Below, piece by piece: positions 1-7,947 of a stretch of 64,000 nt of DNA. Each line of letters starts with the position of its first letter. Position 1 is the stretch's first letter. Under the pieces are notes generated by a model. That model was not told the origin of the DNA. It ran no database searches and was given only the letters and a program-made list of their open reading frames with translations. The stretch is from NCBI RefSeq assembly GCF_025165795.1, contig NZ_JAJAGO010000003.1, positions 496,001 through 560,000 on the forward strand. Reading direction: 5' to 3'. The position numbers and the translations under genes are program-made. This DNA is from Streptomyces gossypii (GTDB lineage: Bacteria > Actinomycetota > Actinomycetes > Streptomycetales > Streptomycetaceae).

Positions 1-1314
1 ACCCAGCTGGCCCGGATGGCGAAGCTGGTGGAGGACGCGCAGAACGGCAAGGCGTCGGTGCAGCGGCTCGCCGACCGGATCTCGGGCGTCTTCGTGCCCG
101 TCGTCATCGCACTGGCGCTCGGCACCCTCGGCTTCTGGCTGGGCAGCGGCGCGGGCTGGACGGCCGCGTTCACCGCTGCGGTGTCCGTGCTGATCATCGC
201 CTGCCCCTGCGCGCTCGGTCTGGCGACGCCCACCGCACTGATGGTCGGCACCGGCCGCGGCGCCCAGCTCGGCATCCTGATCAAGGGGCCCGAAGTACTG
301 GAGACCACCCGCAGCGTGGACACCGTGGTGCTGGACAAGACCGGCACCGTCACCACCGGCACCATGACACTGCTTGCCGTGCGCACGGCCGCCGACGGGC
401 AGCGGGGTGACGCGGGCGCCCAGGAGGAGCTGGTGCTCCGGCTGGCCGGTGCGCTGGAGCACGCCTCCGAGCACCCCATCGCCCGTGCGGTGGCCCGTGG
501 TGCCGAGGAGCGGGTGGGTGCGCTCCCTGCGGCGGAGGACTTCAGAAACGTCCCCGGCCTCGGCGTGCAGGGCATCGTGGAGGGCCACGCGGTGCTCGTC
601 GGACGGCAGCGGCTGCTGCGGGAGTGGGCGATGGAGTTGCCCCCGGTGCTGCGGCGCGCTGCCTCGGAGGCGGAGGCGGCGGGCCGTACGGCGATCGCGG
701 TGGCCTGGGACGGCGAGGCCCGCGCGGTGCTGGAGGTGGCGGACGCGGTCAAGCCCGGCAGTGCGGAGGCCGTCCGCCGCCTGCGTGAACTGGGGCTGAC
801 CCCGGTTCTCCTGACGGGGGACAACAAGGCGGTCGCCGAGTCCGTCGCCGCCGAGGTCGGTGTCGAAGAGGTGATCGCCGAGGTGATGCCCGAGGAAAAG
901 GTCGACGTGGTGAAGCGCCTGCAGGCGGAGGGCCGCAGTGTCGCCATGGTCGGTGACGGGGTGAACGACGCCGCCGCCCTCGCCCAGGCCGATCTCGGGC
1001 TGGCGATGGGCTCCGGCACTGACGCCGCCATCGAGGCGGGTGACCTCACGCTGGTAAGGGGAGACCTGCGGGTGGCCGCGGACGCCATCCGGCTCTCCCG
1101 GCGCACGCTGGGCACCATCAAGTCCAACCTGTTCTGGGCCTTCGCCTACAACGTCGCCGCGCTGCCGCTCGCCGCCGCCGGGCTGCTCAACCCGATGCTC
1201 GCCGGTGCGGCCATGGCCTTCTCCTCGGTGTTCGTCGTCGCCAACAGCCTGCGGCTGCGGCGCTTCCGGTCGCTCACCCCGACCGAGGAGCCGGCAGGCA
1301 CCGTGGGCGCCTGA
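1..1314 (+). CDS. copA: Copper-translocating P1B-type ATPase, 3' part (5' end outside window)
   Basis: The frame is open from base 1, so this is the C-terminal 437 residues of a heavy-metal P-type ATPase; the metal-binding N-terminus and first membrane helices lie upstream. The sequence shows the CPC metal-binding motif in a membrane helix (bases 202-210), the phosphorylation motif DKTGT (aspartate at 334-336), an HP motif in the nucleotide domain ([10 protein letters not shown]), TGDN, the hinge [10 protein letters not shown] near base 955, and two C-terminal helices. CPC together with the SEHP motif is typical of Cu(I) exporters (CopA/CtpA), which pump cytosolic copper out using ATP. A strong hairpin follows the stop, so it probably ends its transcript. 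Metal specificity (copper versus silver or zinc) is inferred from motifs only. Confidence 0.93.
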   Translation, partial: TQLARMAKLVEDAQNGKASVQRLADRISGVFVPVVIALALGTLGFWLGSGAGWTAAFTAAVSVLIIACPCALGLATPTALMVGTGRGAQLGILIKGPEVLETTRSVDTVVLDKTGTVTTGTMTLLAVRTAADGQRGDAGAQEELVLRLAGALEHASEHPIARAVARGAEERVGALPAAEDFRNVPGLGVQGIVEGHAVLVGRQRLLREWAMELPPVLRRAASEAEAAGRTAIAVAWDGEARAVLEVADAVKPGSAEAVRRLRELGLTPVLLTGDNKAVAESVAAEVGVEEVIAEVMPEEKVDVVKRLQAEGRSVAMVGDGVNDAAALAQADLGLAMGSGTDAAIEAGDLTLVRGDLRVAADAIRLSRRTLGTIKSNLFWAFAYNVAALPLAAAGLLNPMLAGAAMAFSSVFVVANSLRLRRFRSLTPTEEPAGTVGA

Positions 1315-1332
1315 ACCAGCCGAGCCCGCTGA

Positions 1333-1371
1333 CCGGTCCCCCGTCTGGAGTAATTTGCGGCGGGGGACCGG
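1333..1371 (+). terminator. Intrinsic terminator hairpin after the copper ATPase
   Basis: A perfect 11-bp inverted repeat (CCGGTCCCCCG at 1333-1343 and its complement at 1361-1371) flanks a 17-nt AT-richer loop, starting 18 bases after the stop codon. There is no long T-tract, which is usual for Streptomyces terminators. Confidence 0.75.
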
Positions 1372-1647
1372 CCCTTGTCCTGCCGGGCCTCCAGATGATT
1401 GCCCAAGGCGCCCGTCTCGTCCGAACTGCCTCCGAACCGCCCGCCGTAACGTGCTTCACACTCCGCTCCATACCGCTTCCGACCAGCATCGCAGCAGCGT
1501 ACGAAGGTGCGCGCGGAGCAGCCTCCCGCCATGGCAGGAAGTGGACAAAATCTGATAACCGAATCGCTGGCACACAGGGCTTATGGGAGGCACTATCGGC
1601 GGTAAGAACAACTGGGTCCGCCCCCTGATTGGCATCTGGAGGAACCC
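1372..1647. other. Gene-poor intergenic stretch
   Basis: No convincing coding sequence. Composition is less G+C-rich than the neighbouring genes, and the reading frames present lack third-position G/C bias. The last 15 bases carry a strong Shine-Dalgarno (GGAGGA at 1637-1642) for the small ORF starting at 1648. Confidence 0.5.
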
Positions 1648-1836
1648 ATGCGCGCATCCTGGACGGCGATGGTCCGTGTGTGCAGGGAAGTGGCTTACGG
1701 CATCGATTCGATGAACGCGGTGTGGCACGGCAAGCATCCGTCCCCACCCCCGTATACGTCACGGTCAGTTCACAGCGTCCCGATGTCCCTGACAACTACT
1801 CCGCAACCTCAGCGCATGCGCCAGCCCAGCGCCTGA
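1648..1836 (+). CDS. Possible small protein, 62 aa, unrecognised
   Basis: An ATG sits 5 bases after a near-ideal ribosome site (GGAGGA). The first ~30 residues, rich in W, M and V, use Streptomyces-like codons. The remainder is Pro/Ser/Thr-rich with poorer codon bias, so the true protein may be shorter or the frame degraded. No domain or signal peptide is recognised. Translated reading is not supported by any neighbour. It could equally be a leader or a remnant. Confidence 0.33.
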   Translation: MRASWTAMVRVCREVAYGIDSMNAVWHGKHPSPPPYTSRSVHSVPMSLTTTPQPQRMRQPSA

Positions 1837-1959
1837 CGCCGGCTGCGGACCGAACCGGAGGCGTGGTGTCCAGCTCCCAGCTGGCCCACGCCTCCGCCGC
1901 GTTTTCCGGGCCGTCAGGGCTTCTGGACTGTCAGGGCGTTCTGGGCTGTGGAGGCGTCC

Positions 1960-2022
1960 GGGCTGTGCGGGCTGTGCGGGCTGTGCGGGCTGTGCGGGCT
2001 GTGCGGGGGATGCGGGGGATGC
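1960..2022. repeat. 9-bp tandem array, (GGGCTGTGC)5 plus two variants
   Basis: Five perfect copies of GGGCTGTGC (1960-2004) are followed by two GGGGGATGC units (2005-2022). The array lies immediately 3' of the stop codon of the MreB-like gene on the opposite strand. Read on the minus strand it gives a repeating His-Ser-Pro pattern in a non-genic frame. Confidence 0.9.
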
Positions 2023-2029
2023 GGGCGGA

Positions 2030-3058
2030 TCAGCGGCAGCCGTGCACCGTCAACGGCCGTGCGTTGCCTTCCATCATCGCCGCCAGCCCCCGCACCGCGC
2101 AGCCCGCGGGGTCCTCCGCGATGTGCACGCTCATGCCGGTGCTCTCCCGCAGCCGGGCGTCCAGACCGGGCAGCAGCGCCGTGCCACCCGACAACACCAT
2201 GCCCCGTTCGGCCAGATCGGCGACCAGGTCCGGCGGGCAGTTGTGGAGTACCGAACGGATCGCGTCGATCAGCGCGGTGACGGGTGCCTGGACGGCGTTC
2301 CGTACGTCCTGCGGATCGACGCTGACCGTGCGGGCGAGGCCGGTGACCACATCGCGCCCGTGCACCTCGGTCGGTACGGAGGAGGCGGCGGCGGCGTCGC
2401 TCAGCGCGATGTGCAGCGGACGTACGGCATGGCTGGGCAGCAGCAGTTCGTGGTGGTTGCGCAGGTGCTGGACGAGCGTGTGGTGGATGGTGTCGCCGCC
2501 CATCGGCACAGTGGCCGCGGAGACGATCGCGCCCAGCGACAGCACCGCCACCTGGGTGGTGGTGGCACCGCAGACCAGGATCATGGTGGCCTCCGGCTGC
2601 TCCACCGGGAGCCCGCAGCCCACCCCTGCCGCAGTCGGCGCGTCCACCAGTTCGACCCTGCGAGCACCCACCCCCGCCAGCGTCTCCACCGCCGCCCGCC
2701 GGGCGAGCGGGTCCGCGTTCTGCGGTACGCACACGGCGGCCCGCAGCATCGGGCGCCGCCGCCAGGCCCGCCGTACCTTCTCGCCGACCAGGGCCCGCAG
2801 CATCCGCTGGGCCATCTCGATGTCGACGACCATGCCGCCCGTGACGGGGTGCACGACCCGGATGTGCGCGGGCGTGCGACCCGCCATCCGTTCGGCGCCG
2901 GCACCGACCGCGATCAGCGCACCGGAGAAGGTGTTGACCGCGACGACGGACGGCTCGTCGACGACGAGTCCGGAGTGTTTGACGTGGACGCGGGTCCGGG
3001 CTGCGCCGAGGTCGACTGCCACGGTGCAGCGACGCAGCTGGTCAAGGCTGAAGGTCAC
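2030..3058 (-). CDS. MreB/Mbl-like actin-family protein with degenerate ATPase motifs
   Basis: A 342-residue actin/Hsp70-fold protein close in length to MreB (about 340-350). The start is chosen at GTG 3058, preceded by GGGAAGGA; it lies directly before the core strand (VTFSLDQLRRCTVAVDLG). Recognisable parts are phosphate-1 (AVDLGAARTRV), the connect region (LVDAPTAAGVG), phosphate-2 (LVCGATTTQVAVLSLG) and the adenosine motif (MVLSGGTALLPGL). MreB normally has DIGGGTTE in phosphate-2 and an E-E-P connect motif. Here these read VCGATTTQ and D-A-P, so the usual catalytic acid is absent. It probably belongs to the Mbl-like paralogues of Streptomyces rather than to the housekeeping mreBCD operon, as no mreC, mreD or pbp2 is adjacent. 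A role in spore-wall assembly is inference. Confidence 0.82.
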   Translation of the reverse strand: MTFSLDQLRRCTVAVDLGAARTRVHVKHSGLVVDEPSVVAVNTFSGALIAVGAGAERMAGRTPAHIRVVHPVTGGMVVDIEMAQRMLRALVGEKVRRAWRRRPMLRAAVCVPQNADPLARRAAVETLAGVGARRVELVDAPTAAGVGCGLPVEQPEATMILVCGATTTQVAVLSLGAIVSAATVPMGGDTIHHTLVQHLRNHHELLLPSHAVRPLHIALSDAAAASSVPTEVHGRDVVTGLARTVSVDPQDVRNAVQAPVTALIDAIRSVLHNCPPDLVADLAERGMVLSGGTALLPGLDARLRESTGMSVHIAEDPAGCAVRGLAAMMEGNARPLTVHGCR

Positions 3059-3126
3059 GGCGGATCGGGTCCTTCCCGGTGGACGGACTGACGGACCGCC
3101 CACCCGGCGGCCCCTCCGCTCATCGT

Positions 3127-3152
3127 GCGGGCGGCACGAAGGCCCCGCCCGC
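3127..3152 (-). terminator. Weak hairpin between two minus-strand genes
   Basis: An 8-bp stem (GCGGGCGG / CCGCCCGC, 3127-3134 and 3145-3152) with a 10-nt loop lies downstream of the ABC exporter gene. It could terminate that transcript or sit in the leader of the MreB-like gene. Confidence 0.33.
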
Positions 3153-3243
3153 CGGGAGGGTCCGGTCGGGCGAGGCCTGTGGAGCGCCTGATGACGGCCA
3201 GTCAGCTCGTACGCGTCGCCGTGCCGCTGCTGCCTGCGCCGGC

Positions 3244-5181
3244 TCAGCCGCCGGCCGGGGTCAGCTCCGCACCGGGCTGGTCTTCACCGGCCCGGCCTGC
3301 GCCCGTGCTCCCGGAGTCGTCCTCCTCGCTGAACTGTGTCCTGTACAGCTGCTCGTACCGCCCCTGCGCCGCGAGCAGTTCGGTGTGCGTTCCGCGCTCC
3401 ACGATCCGCCCCTCCTCCAGTACGAGGATCAGGTCGGCCGCCCGCACGGTGGACAGCCGGTGCGCGATCACCACCGACGTGCGCCCCTGCAGTGCCTCCG
3501 ACAGCGCCTCCTGTACCGCCGCCTCCGAGGTCGAGTCCAGATGGGCGGTAGCCTCGTCCAGGATCACCACCTGCGGCTGAGCCAGCAGCAGCCGGGCGAT
3601 GGTCAGCCGCTGCCGCTCACCGCCGGAGAGCCGGTAGCCGCGCTCTCCGACCACGGTGTCCAGCCCGTCCGCCAGCCCCGCGATCAGCCCGTCCAGCCGG
3701 GCGCGGCGCAGCGCGTCCCAGACCTCCTCGTCCGTCGCCTCCGGCCTGGGCAGCAGCAGGTTGGCGCGGATCGTGTCGTGGAAGAGGTGTCCGTCCTGGG
3801 TGACCATGCCCAGGGTGTGCCGCACCGAGGCGGCGGTCAGATCCCGTACGTCCGTGCCCGCGAGCCGGACGGTGCCGCTGTCGGTGTCGTACAGCCGCGG
3901 GGCGAGCTGCGCGATCGTCGACTTGCCCGCGCCCGAGGAGCCGACGAGTGCCACCATCTGGCCCGGCTCGGCGCGGAAGGAGATGCCGTGCAGCACTTCC
4001 TCGCCGCCCCGGGTGTCCAGCGTGGCGACCTCCTCCAGGGAGGCGAGGGAGACCTTCTCGGCGGACGGGTAGGCGAAGCGGACGTCGTCGAACTCGACCG
4101 AGACGGGCCCCGGCGGCACCGCCTTCGCGTCCGGCTTCTCCGCGATCAGCGGCTTCAGATCCAGCACCTCGAACACCCGCTGGAAGCTGACCAGTGCGGT
4201 CATCACCTCCATCCGCGCGCTGGCCAGTGCGGTCAGCGGGGCGTAGAGCCGGGTGAGCAGCATCGCCAGCGCGACGACGGCGCCCGGTTCCAGGGAGCCG
4301 CGCAGGGCGAAGAAGCCGCCCAGGCCGTAGACCAGGGCCAGTGCGAGGGCGGAGACGAGGGTGAGCGCGGTGATGAAGTAGTGCTGCACCATCGCCGTAC
4401 GCACGCCGATGTCCCGGACCCGGCTCGCCCGGTCGCCGAACTCCGCCGACTCCTCGTCCGGTCGCCCGAAGAGCTTGACCAGGGTCGCGCCCGGGGCGGA
4501 GAAGCGCTCGGTCATCTGGGTGCTCATCGCGGAGTTGTGCTGGGCGCGCTCGCGCTCCAGCTGGGCCAGCCGGGCGCCCATCCGGCGCGCGGGCAGCACG
4601 AAGACCGGCAGCAGTACGAGCGCCAGCAGCGTGATCTCCCAGGAGATCCGCAGCATCACGACCAGCGTCAGCAGCAGCGTGACCAGATTGCTCACCACTC
4701 CGGAGAGGGTGTCGCTGAACGCGCGCTGGGCGCCGATCACGTCGTTGTTGAGGCGGCTGACCAGTGCGCCCGTACGGGTGCGGGTGAAGAAGGCGACGGG
4801 CATCCGCTGCACGTGGTCGTAGACCGCGGTGCGCAGTTGGAGGATCAGGCCCTCGCCGATCCGTGCCGACAGCCAGCGCGTGCCGATGCCGACCGCCGCC
4901 TCGGCCACCGCGATGAGGGCGATCACCCCGGCCAGCCACAGCACCACGCTGGTCTCGCTGCCGTCCACGATCGCGTCGACTACCTGGCCCGCGAGCAGCG
5001 GTGTCGCGACGGTGAGCACGGCGAGCACACTGCTCAGCGCCAGGAAGAAGCCGATCTTCCGGTGGTGCGGGTGGGCGAAGCGCACGATGCGGCCCAGCGC
5101 AGCCTTGGAGAAGGGGTGCAGGTCTTCCTTGGCGTTGCGTGCGTGGTGCAGTGCGCTCCACGCGGTCATTTCCATGCTCAT
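3244..5181 (-). CDS. ABC exporter, fused membrane and ATP-binding half-transporter
   Basis: 645 residues: a six-helix ABC transmembrane domain (about residues 40-330) joined to a nucleotide-binding domain. The NBD has Walker A (VGSSGAGKST), a Q-loop (GMVTQDGHLF), the signature LSGGERQR, Walker B (VVILDEATAHLD) and an H-loop (VIAHRLSTV). It should act as a homodimer, or with an unlinked partner, in the plasma membrane; the substrate cannot be read from the sequence. The ATG is preceded by GAGGGG 8 bases upstream. A MerR-type promoter lies 32 bases upstream of the start, suggesting that a ligand-sensing MerR regulator induces this pump, as for known multidrug exporters. An ordinary lipid/drug exporter is the default reading. 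Confidence 0.9.
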   Translation of the reverse strand: MSMEMTAWSALHHARNAKEDLHPFSKAALGRIVRFAHPHHRKIGFFLALSSVLAVLTVATPLLAGQVVDAIVDGSETSVVLWLAGVIALIAVAEAAVGIGTRWLSARIGEGLILQLRTAVYDHVQRMPVAFFTRTRTGALVSRLNNDVIGAQRAFSDTLSGVVSNLVTLLLTLVVMLRISWEITLLALVLLPVFVLPARRMGARLAQLERERAQHNSAMSTQMTERFSAPGATLVKLFGRPDEESAEFGDRASRVRDIGVRTAMVQHYFITALTLVSALALALVYGLGGFFALRGSLEPGAVVALAMLLTRLYAPLTALASARMEVMTALVSFQRVFEVLDLKPLIAEKPDAKAVPPGPVSVEFDDVRFAYPSAEKVSLASLEEVATLDTRGGEEVLHGISFRAEPGQMVALVGSSGAGKSTIAQLAPRLYDTDSGTVRLAGTDVRDLTAASVRHTLGMVTQDGHLFHDTIRANLLLPRPEATDEEVWDALRRARLDGLIAGLADGLDTVVGERGYRLSGGERQRLTIARLLLAQPQVVILDEATAHLDSTSEAAVQEALSEALQGRTSVVIAHRLSTVRAADLILVLEEGRIVERGTHTELLAAQGRYEQLYRTQFSEEDDSGSTGAGRAGEDQPGAELTPAGG

Positions 5182-5212
5182 GTCCGTCGCCCCTCGAGTA
5201 GTGAATAGGATG

Positions 5213-5243
5213 ACCGTAGAAGTTCAACGGCACTTCAAGTCAA
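5213..5243 (-). promoter_or_regulatory. MerR-type promoter with 19-bp spacer upstream of ABC exporter
   Basis: On the minus strand: -35 TTGACT (5238-5243), a 19-bp spacer, and -10 TACGGT (5213-5218). The spacer contains a centred dyad GAAGT-N8-ACTTC. A 19-bp spacer with a central dyad is the hallmark of promoters activated by MerR-family proteins through DNA distortion. The expected transcription start is about 25 bases before the exporter ATG. Confidence 0.6.
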
Positions 5244-5259
5244 GTGCTTCCCGCGCCGC

Positions 5260-6324
5260 TCAGCGGGCCGTGTAGACGACCCAAACCGGCCCGCGGGCGA
5301 ACGTCATCCGCTCGTCGCCCTCCGGCAGCGTGTACGTGGTGCCGGAGTCGTCCGTGGGCCGCTTCCACTCGGTTGCGTACGCCTTGCCGTCACGCAGCAC
5401 CGTGGCCTTCCCGGTGCCGACGGTCTCGATGTACGGGGTGACCGCCCCGGCGACGTCGCGGAAGCGTGAGGCTCTGACCGTCACCCGCTGCTCGATGACC
5501 GTCGGCGCGCCGAGCCGCTCGCCGTCCGCCGTGCGCGCCGCCGTACCGTCCATCGAGACCAGCCAGCGCCCCTCCCCGGGCGACCAGTCGAAGCGGAAGG
5601 AAGCCGCCGGATAGCGCACGGTGTGCTGGGCGGCCGGCTCGCCGCCCGCCGGTGCGGCACCGAAGCGGAAGCCTATGTCCCGGGGCGCGCTCACGCCCGG
5701 TGCGGACCGCAGCGCCTCCTCGGGGCGGAGGAAGAGGTTGTGGGGTGCCGCACGGGTGTCCGAGCGGGAGTAGGCGGCGGGTGCCTTCGAGGGTGGCAGC
5801 CGCCGCACAGGAGCGCGGCGCAGGTCGTCCTGGAGAGCGGAACGCACACCGGAATAGGCGAGCGCCGGACGGCCGAACTGGCCCAGCAGTTCGATGTCCG
5901 ACTCGCGCGCACTGCGCACCGGGCCGACGGAATCCGGCAGTCGCCGGGAGTAGACGGCCATCAGCCTGCTCGATCCGCCCTCCACCTGCTCGACGAAGAC
6001 GAGGTCGGCCTTCTCGAGGCCGGTGGGCGGGCGCGCCCCGGGCGCGTTGTCTATCTTGACGGCCAGCACGGGGCCGAGCCGGCCGGACACGTCGGTGAAC
6101 GGCGAGCGGCCGTGCGTCGGCGCCTGGTCGCGCTCATGCGGATCGCGCTGCGAGTCGTCCTCGGAGGTGTCGCAGGCGGCGGTCACGCAGAGGAGTGCCG
6201 CGGCCGTCAGCGCCAGCAGGCGGCGTGCGGCCCGCCGCGCCTGCCCTCGTGCCCGCCGGGTCGGCGCTGCCCGCTGTGCGGTCCAGGTGTCACGGGCCTG
6301 TCTGCCCGCTGTCCATGCGGCCAT
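5260..6324 (-). CDS. DUF3048 (YerB-like) lipoprotein
   Basis: 354 residues starting at ATG 6324, which has GGGAGG 8 bases upstream; longer upstream starts lack a ribosome site. A basic N-terminus is followed by a hydrophobic segment ending in a lipobox (LLCVTAAC), so it should be exported and lipidated at the cysteine. The rest matches the DUF3048 pattern: KIDNAPGARPPTGLEKADLVFVEQVEGG, SRLMAVY, GPVRSAR, SDIELL and LAYSGV early, and a C-terminal half with the YIETVGTGKATVLRDG stretch. The family is found on Gram-positive cell surfaces; its biochemical role is unknown. It is transcribed toward the exporter gene, with its stop next to that gene's promoter. Confidence 0.85.
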   Translation of the reverse strand: MAAWTAGRQARDTWTAQRAAPTRRARGQARRAARRLLALTAAALLCVTAACDTSEDDSQRDPHERDQAPTHGRSPFTDVSGRLGPVLAVKIDNAPGARPPTGLEKADLVFVEQVEGGSSRLMAVYSRRLPDSVGPVRSARESDIELLGQFGRPALAYSGVRSALQDDLRRAPVRRLPPSKAPAAYSRSDTRAAPHNLFLRPEEALRSAPGVSAPRDIGFRFGAAPAGGEPAAQHTVRYPAASFRFDWSPGEGRWLVSMDGTAARTADGERLGAPTVIEQRVTVRASRFRDVAGAVTPYIETVGTGKATVLRDGKAYATEWKRPTDDSGTTYTLPEGDERMTFARGPVWVVYTAR

Positions 6325-6806
6325 CCCGGCCACCTCCCAGGGTCGGCGGACGCCTCTGCGCCCTGCCTGCGTCCTGCCCTCGCGGCGGCGCACGCACCAC
6401 GCCAGCCGAGCCTTCTTACGATGATGCGCCCGCGCGCGAGGTCGCGCCGTACGCCCTCCGCTGCCCCCGTACTCGTGGGCTATATCTTTTTCCGGATCGC
6501 TGGAGGCAGACGGGCGTTAATTGCGTCTTTCCGTTCGTGCGAACGCCGGTGAGTTTTTCCTGAGACATGACACAGACCGTCCGTCATCGGATGCGTGCAC
6601 ATCGAATTGATAGCGATAAGAGGTATTCCGCTTGTGACGCTGGCATATGCATACGCTTCTGACCGGCTGTGATGACCTAGCGACTGGGGGTCGTGCACGT
6701 GCATTGACGCATGCATTGGCACGTGAACAGCGTTATGATCCGGGAGAGTTGGAGGTGCCGCTTTCTCGTGGGCACCAGACGCAGTGCCACCCCCCAGGAG
6801 ACTCCA
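6325..6806. other. AT-enriched intergenic and promoter region before DUF397 gene
   Basis: About 480 bases with no convincing gene. Composition between roughly 6480 and 6740 is clearly less G+C-rich than the surroundings. It holds the promoter of the DUF397 gene: a -10-like TATGAT at 6734-6739 and, just upstream, an inverted pair CACGTGC (6696-6702) / GCACGTG (6719-6725). Nothing else recognisable was seen. Confidence 0.5.
6694..6703. promoter_or_regulatory. Candidate operator palindrome TGCACGTGCA (copy 1)
   Basis: A perfect 10-bp palindrome located 30 bases upstream of the -10-like TATGAT of the DUF397 gene. The identical palindrome recurs at 7938-7947, in the divergent promoter region of the same cluster. 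This makes it a reasonable candidate site for the cluster's XRE regulator. Confidence 0.4.
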
Positions 6807-7046
6807 GTGCCTCACGCGTACAACGGAATGGCCGCCAGAGACCTCCGAGGGGTCCAGTGGCAGAAGAGCCGGCACAGCAACTCACAGGGCACGTGTGTGG
6901 AGTTCGCCAAGCTGCCGGGGGGTGATGTGGCCGTGCGGAACTCACGCTTCCCGGAGGGGCCCGCGCTCGTCTACACGCCGGCCGAGGTGCAGGCGATGCT
7001 GCTGGGGATCAAGGACGGCGAGTTCGACCACCTGGTGCAGGGCTGA
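6807..7046 (+). CDS. DUF397 small protein of a WhiJ/Scr1-like cluster
   Basis: 79 residues with the DUF397 signature: W-x-K-S-x-x-S (VQWQKSRHSNSQGTCVEFAKL), VAVRNSRFPEGPALVYTPAE, and a C-terminal FDHLV. The start is GTG 6807, with GGAG 6 bases upstream. DUF397 proteins pair with Scr1/WhiJ-type XRE regulators in Streptomyces. In the whiJ and bldB-related systems they are thought to bind the regulator and relieve repression. Here the partner regulator (8042-8947) is about 1 kb downstream on the same strand, with an HATPase gene between on the other strand. Confidence 0.9.
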   Translation: MPHAYNGMAARDLRGVQWQKSRHSNSQGTCVEFAKLPGGDVAVRNSRFPEGPALVYTPAEVQAMLLGIKDGEFDHLVQG

Positions 7047-7084
7047 TTCCATCCCCCTCCGGCGGGACTTCTCAAAACACGCCC

Positions 7085-7250
7085 TGAGGGCTGTCCCGTG
7101 ATCCCTGGTGGATCAGCGCGCGGCGTCAGATGCGGTGCTTCGCAAGGTGGAGGGGCGTCCTCATGCTGGGCGTGTCCGGGCGTTCCGGCAACGCAGCGAG
7201 GTGCCGTGGCTGTCGTCGTGCGCCCGCCAGGGATTACGGGACAGCCCTCA
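7085..7250. mobile_element. 166-bp MITE-like element, copy 1
   Basis: Two 24-bp terminal inverted repeats (7085-7108 and 7227-7250; one mismatch) enclose about 118 bp of non-coding sequence. A second copy of identical length lies in opposite orientation at 32572-32737. The ends begin TGAGGGCTGTCCCGTAA. The right terminus supplies the TGA stop of the neighbouring HATPase gene. No transposase is encoded, so it must be mobilised, if at all, by an enzyme supplied elsewhere. Confidence 0.85.
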
Positions 7251-7763
7251 GCTGCAGGAGCTGAGCCGGAACATCGCCCAGACGACCTTCCCCGGCAGCA
7301 TGCCCGCCAGCGGGTGCCAGCCCCAGCAGTCGCTGAAGGAGTCGACGAGGCACAGCCCACGGCCCGACTCCGCCGCGAAATCCACGAACTCACCGAAGCC
7401 GCTGTCCTCCACGGCGGTGACCTCGGGCGCCTCGGAGCTCGGATCCCGCACGGCGCACACCAGACGCGCGGACCAGCGCATCAGGTGAAGCCGTACCGGA
7501 GGTTCGAGCTCCGGAAGCGCACTCGATGGCACGCCGTGCCGCATGGCATTGGTCACCAGTTCGGAGACCACCAGCGCCACGTCGTCGAACTCGGCCGTAA
7601 TGCTCCAGCGGTGGAGTGTCCTGCGGGTGAACTCCCGCGCGTTCTTGACGGCTTCGTAGCGAGCCGGGAGCGCGCATGACGCCGCCCCGGACAGGGCGGC
7701 GGCATCGAGTGCGGGGAGTCCATGCCGTAACGGCTCGAGCACGGTCGATGCTTCGGTCCCCAT
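7248..7763 (-). CDS. Anti-sigma/RsbW-like ATP-binding (HATPase_c) protein
   Basis: 171 residues from ATG 7763 (GGAG 9 bases upstream). The GHKL fold is visible: N-box (VVSELVTNAMRHGV), G1-like region (VRDPSSEAPEV), G2 (ESGRGLCLVDSFSDCWGW) and a terminal strand (GKVVWAMFRL). It lacks any sensor or phospho-acceptor domain, as in RsbW/SpoIIAB-like anti-sigma kinases. Standing between a DUF397 gene and a WhiJ-like XRE gene, it is the third member of the classic Streptomyces three-gene cluster (AbaA/WhiJ type). Its partner sigma or anti-anti-sigma factor cannot be named. The stop codon lies in the MITE terminus. Confidence 0.87.
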   Translation of the reverse strand: MGTEASTVLEPLRHGLPALDAAALSGAASCALPARYEAVKNAREFTRRTLHRWSITAEFDDVALVVSELVTNAMRHGVPSSALPELEPPVRLHLMRWSARLVCAVRDPSSEAPEVTAVEDSGFGEFVDFAAESGRGLCLVDSFSDCWGWHPLAGMLPGKVVWAMFRLSSCS

Positions 7764-7937
7764 GGCGAGCCACTCCTGGGCATTTGCGGCTGTGATGATC
7801 CTCGCGGATCCCGGTCCTCGGTGCTCCCCCGTAGAAAGCTCAAGACCATTGGTCGTAGAGTCTTCAACTTCCTTAGCACCGCGTGCACTTGTGCGATCCC
7901 TATGGTTCCCAAAGACTTGGGCGGATGCAAGGGCAGA

Positions 7938-7947
7938 TGCACGTGCA
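7938..7947. promoter_or_regulatory. Candidate operator palindrome TGCACGTGCA (copy 2)
   Basis: Same 10-bp palindrome as at 6694-6703, placed in the 278-base divergent region between the HATPase gene and the XRE regulator. A related half-site pair (TGCACTTGTGC) occurs at 7884-7894, and another palindrome, GTGTG-TAAT-CACAC, at 7964-7977. Together they suggest autoregulation by the XRE protein. Confidence 0.4.

Noticed and set aside
1960-2022. Possible CRISPR-like array
   Set aside because: 9-bp head-to-tail units without spacers; a simple tandem repeat. No cas genes or spaced repeats occur anywhere in the window.
1914-2732. Minus-strand frame with His-Ser-Pro repeats overlapping the MreB-like gene
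   Set aside because: It is a shifted frame of the MreB-like gene that runs into the 9-bp array; repeats explain the apparent protein pattern.
3079-5208. Long plus-strand reading frame opposite the ABC exporter
   Set aside because: Complement of a clear ABC transporter with all motifs; low-complexity His/Arg/Gln-rich translation typical of antisense frames in GC-rich DNA.
7047-7247. Short ORFs within the MITE at 7085-7250
   Set aside because: The same frames appear in both copies only because the element is repeated; no start sites or codon bias.
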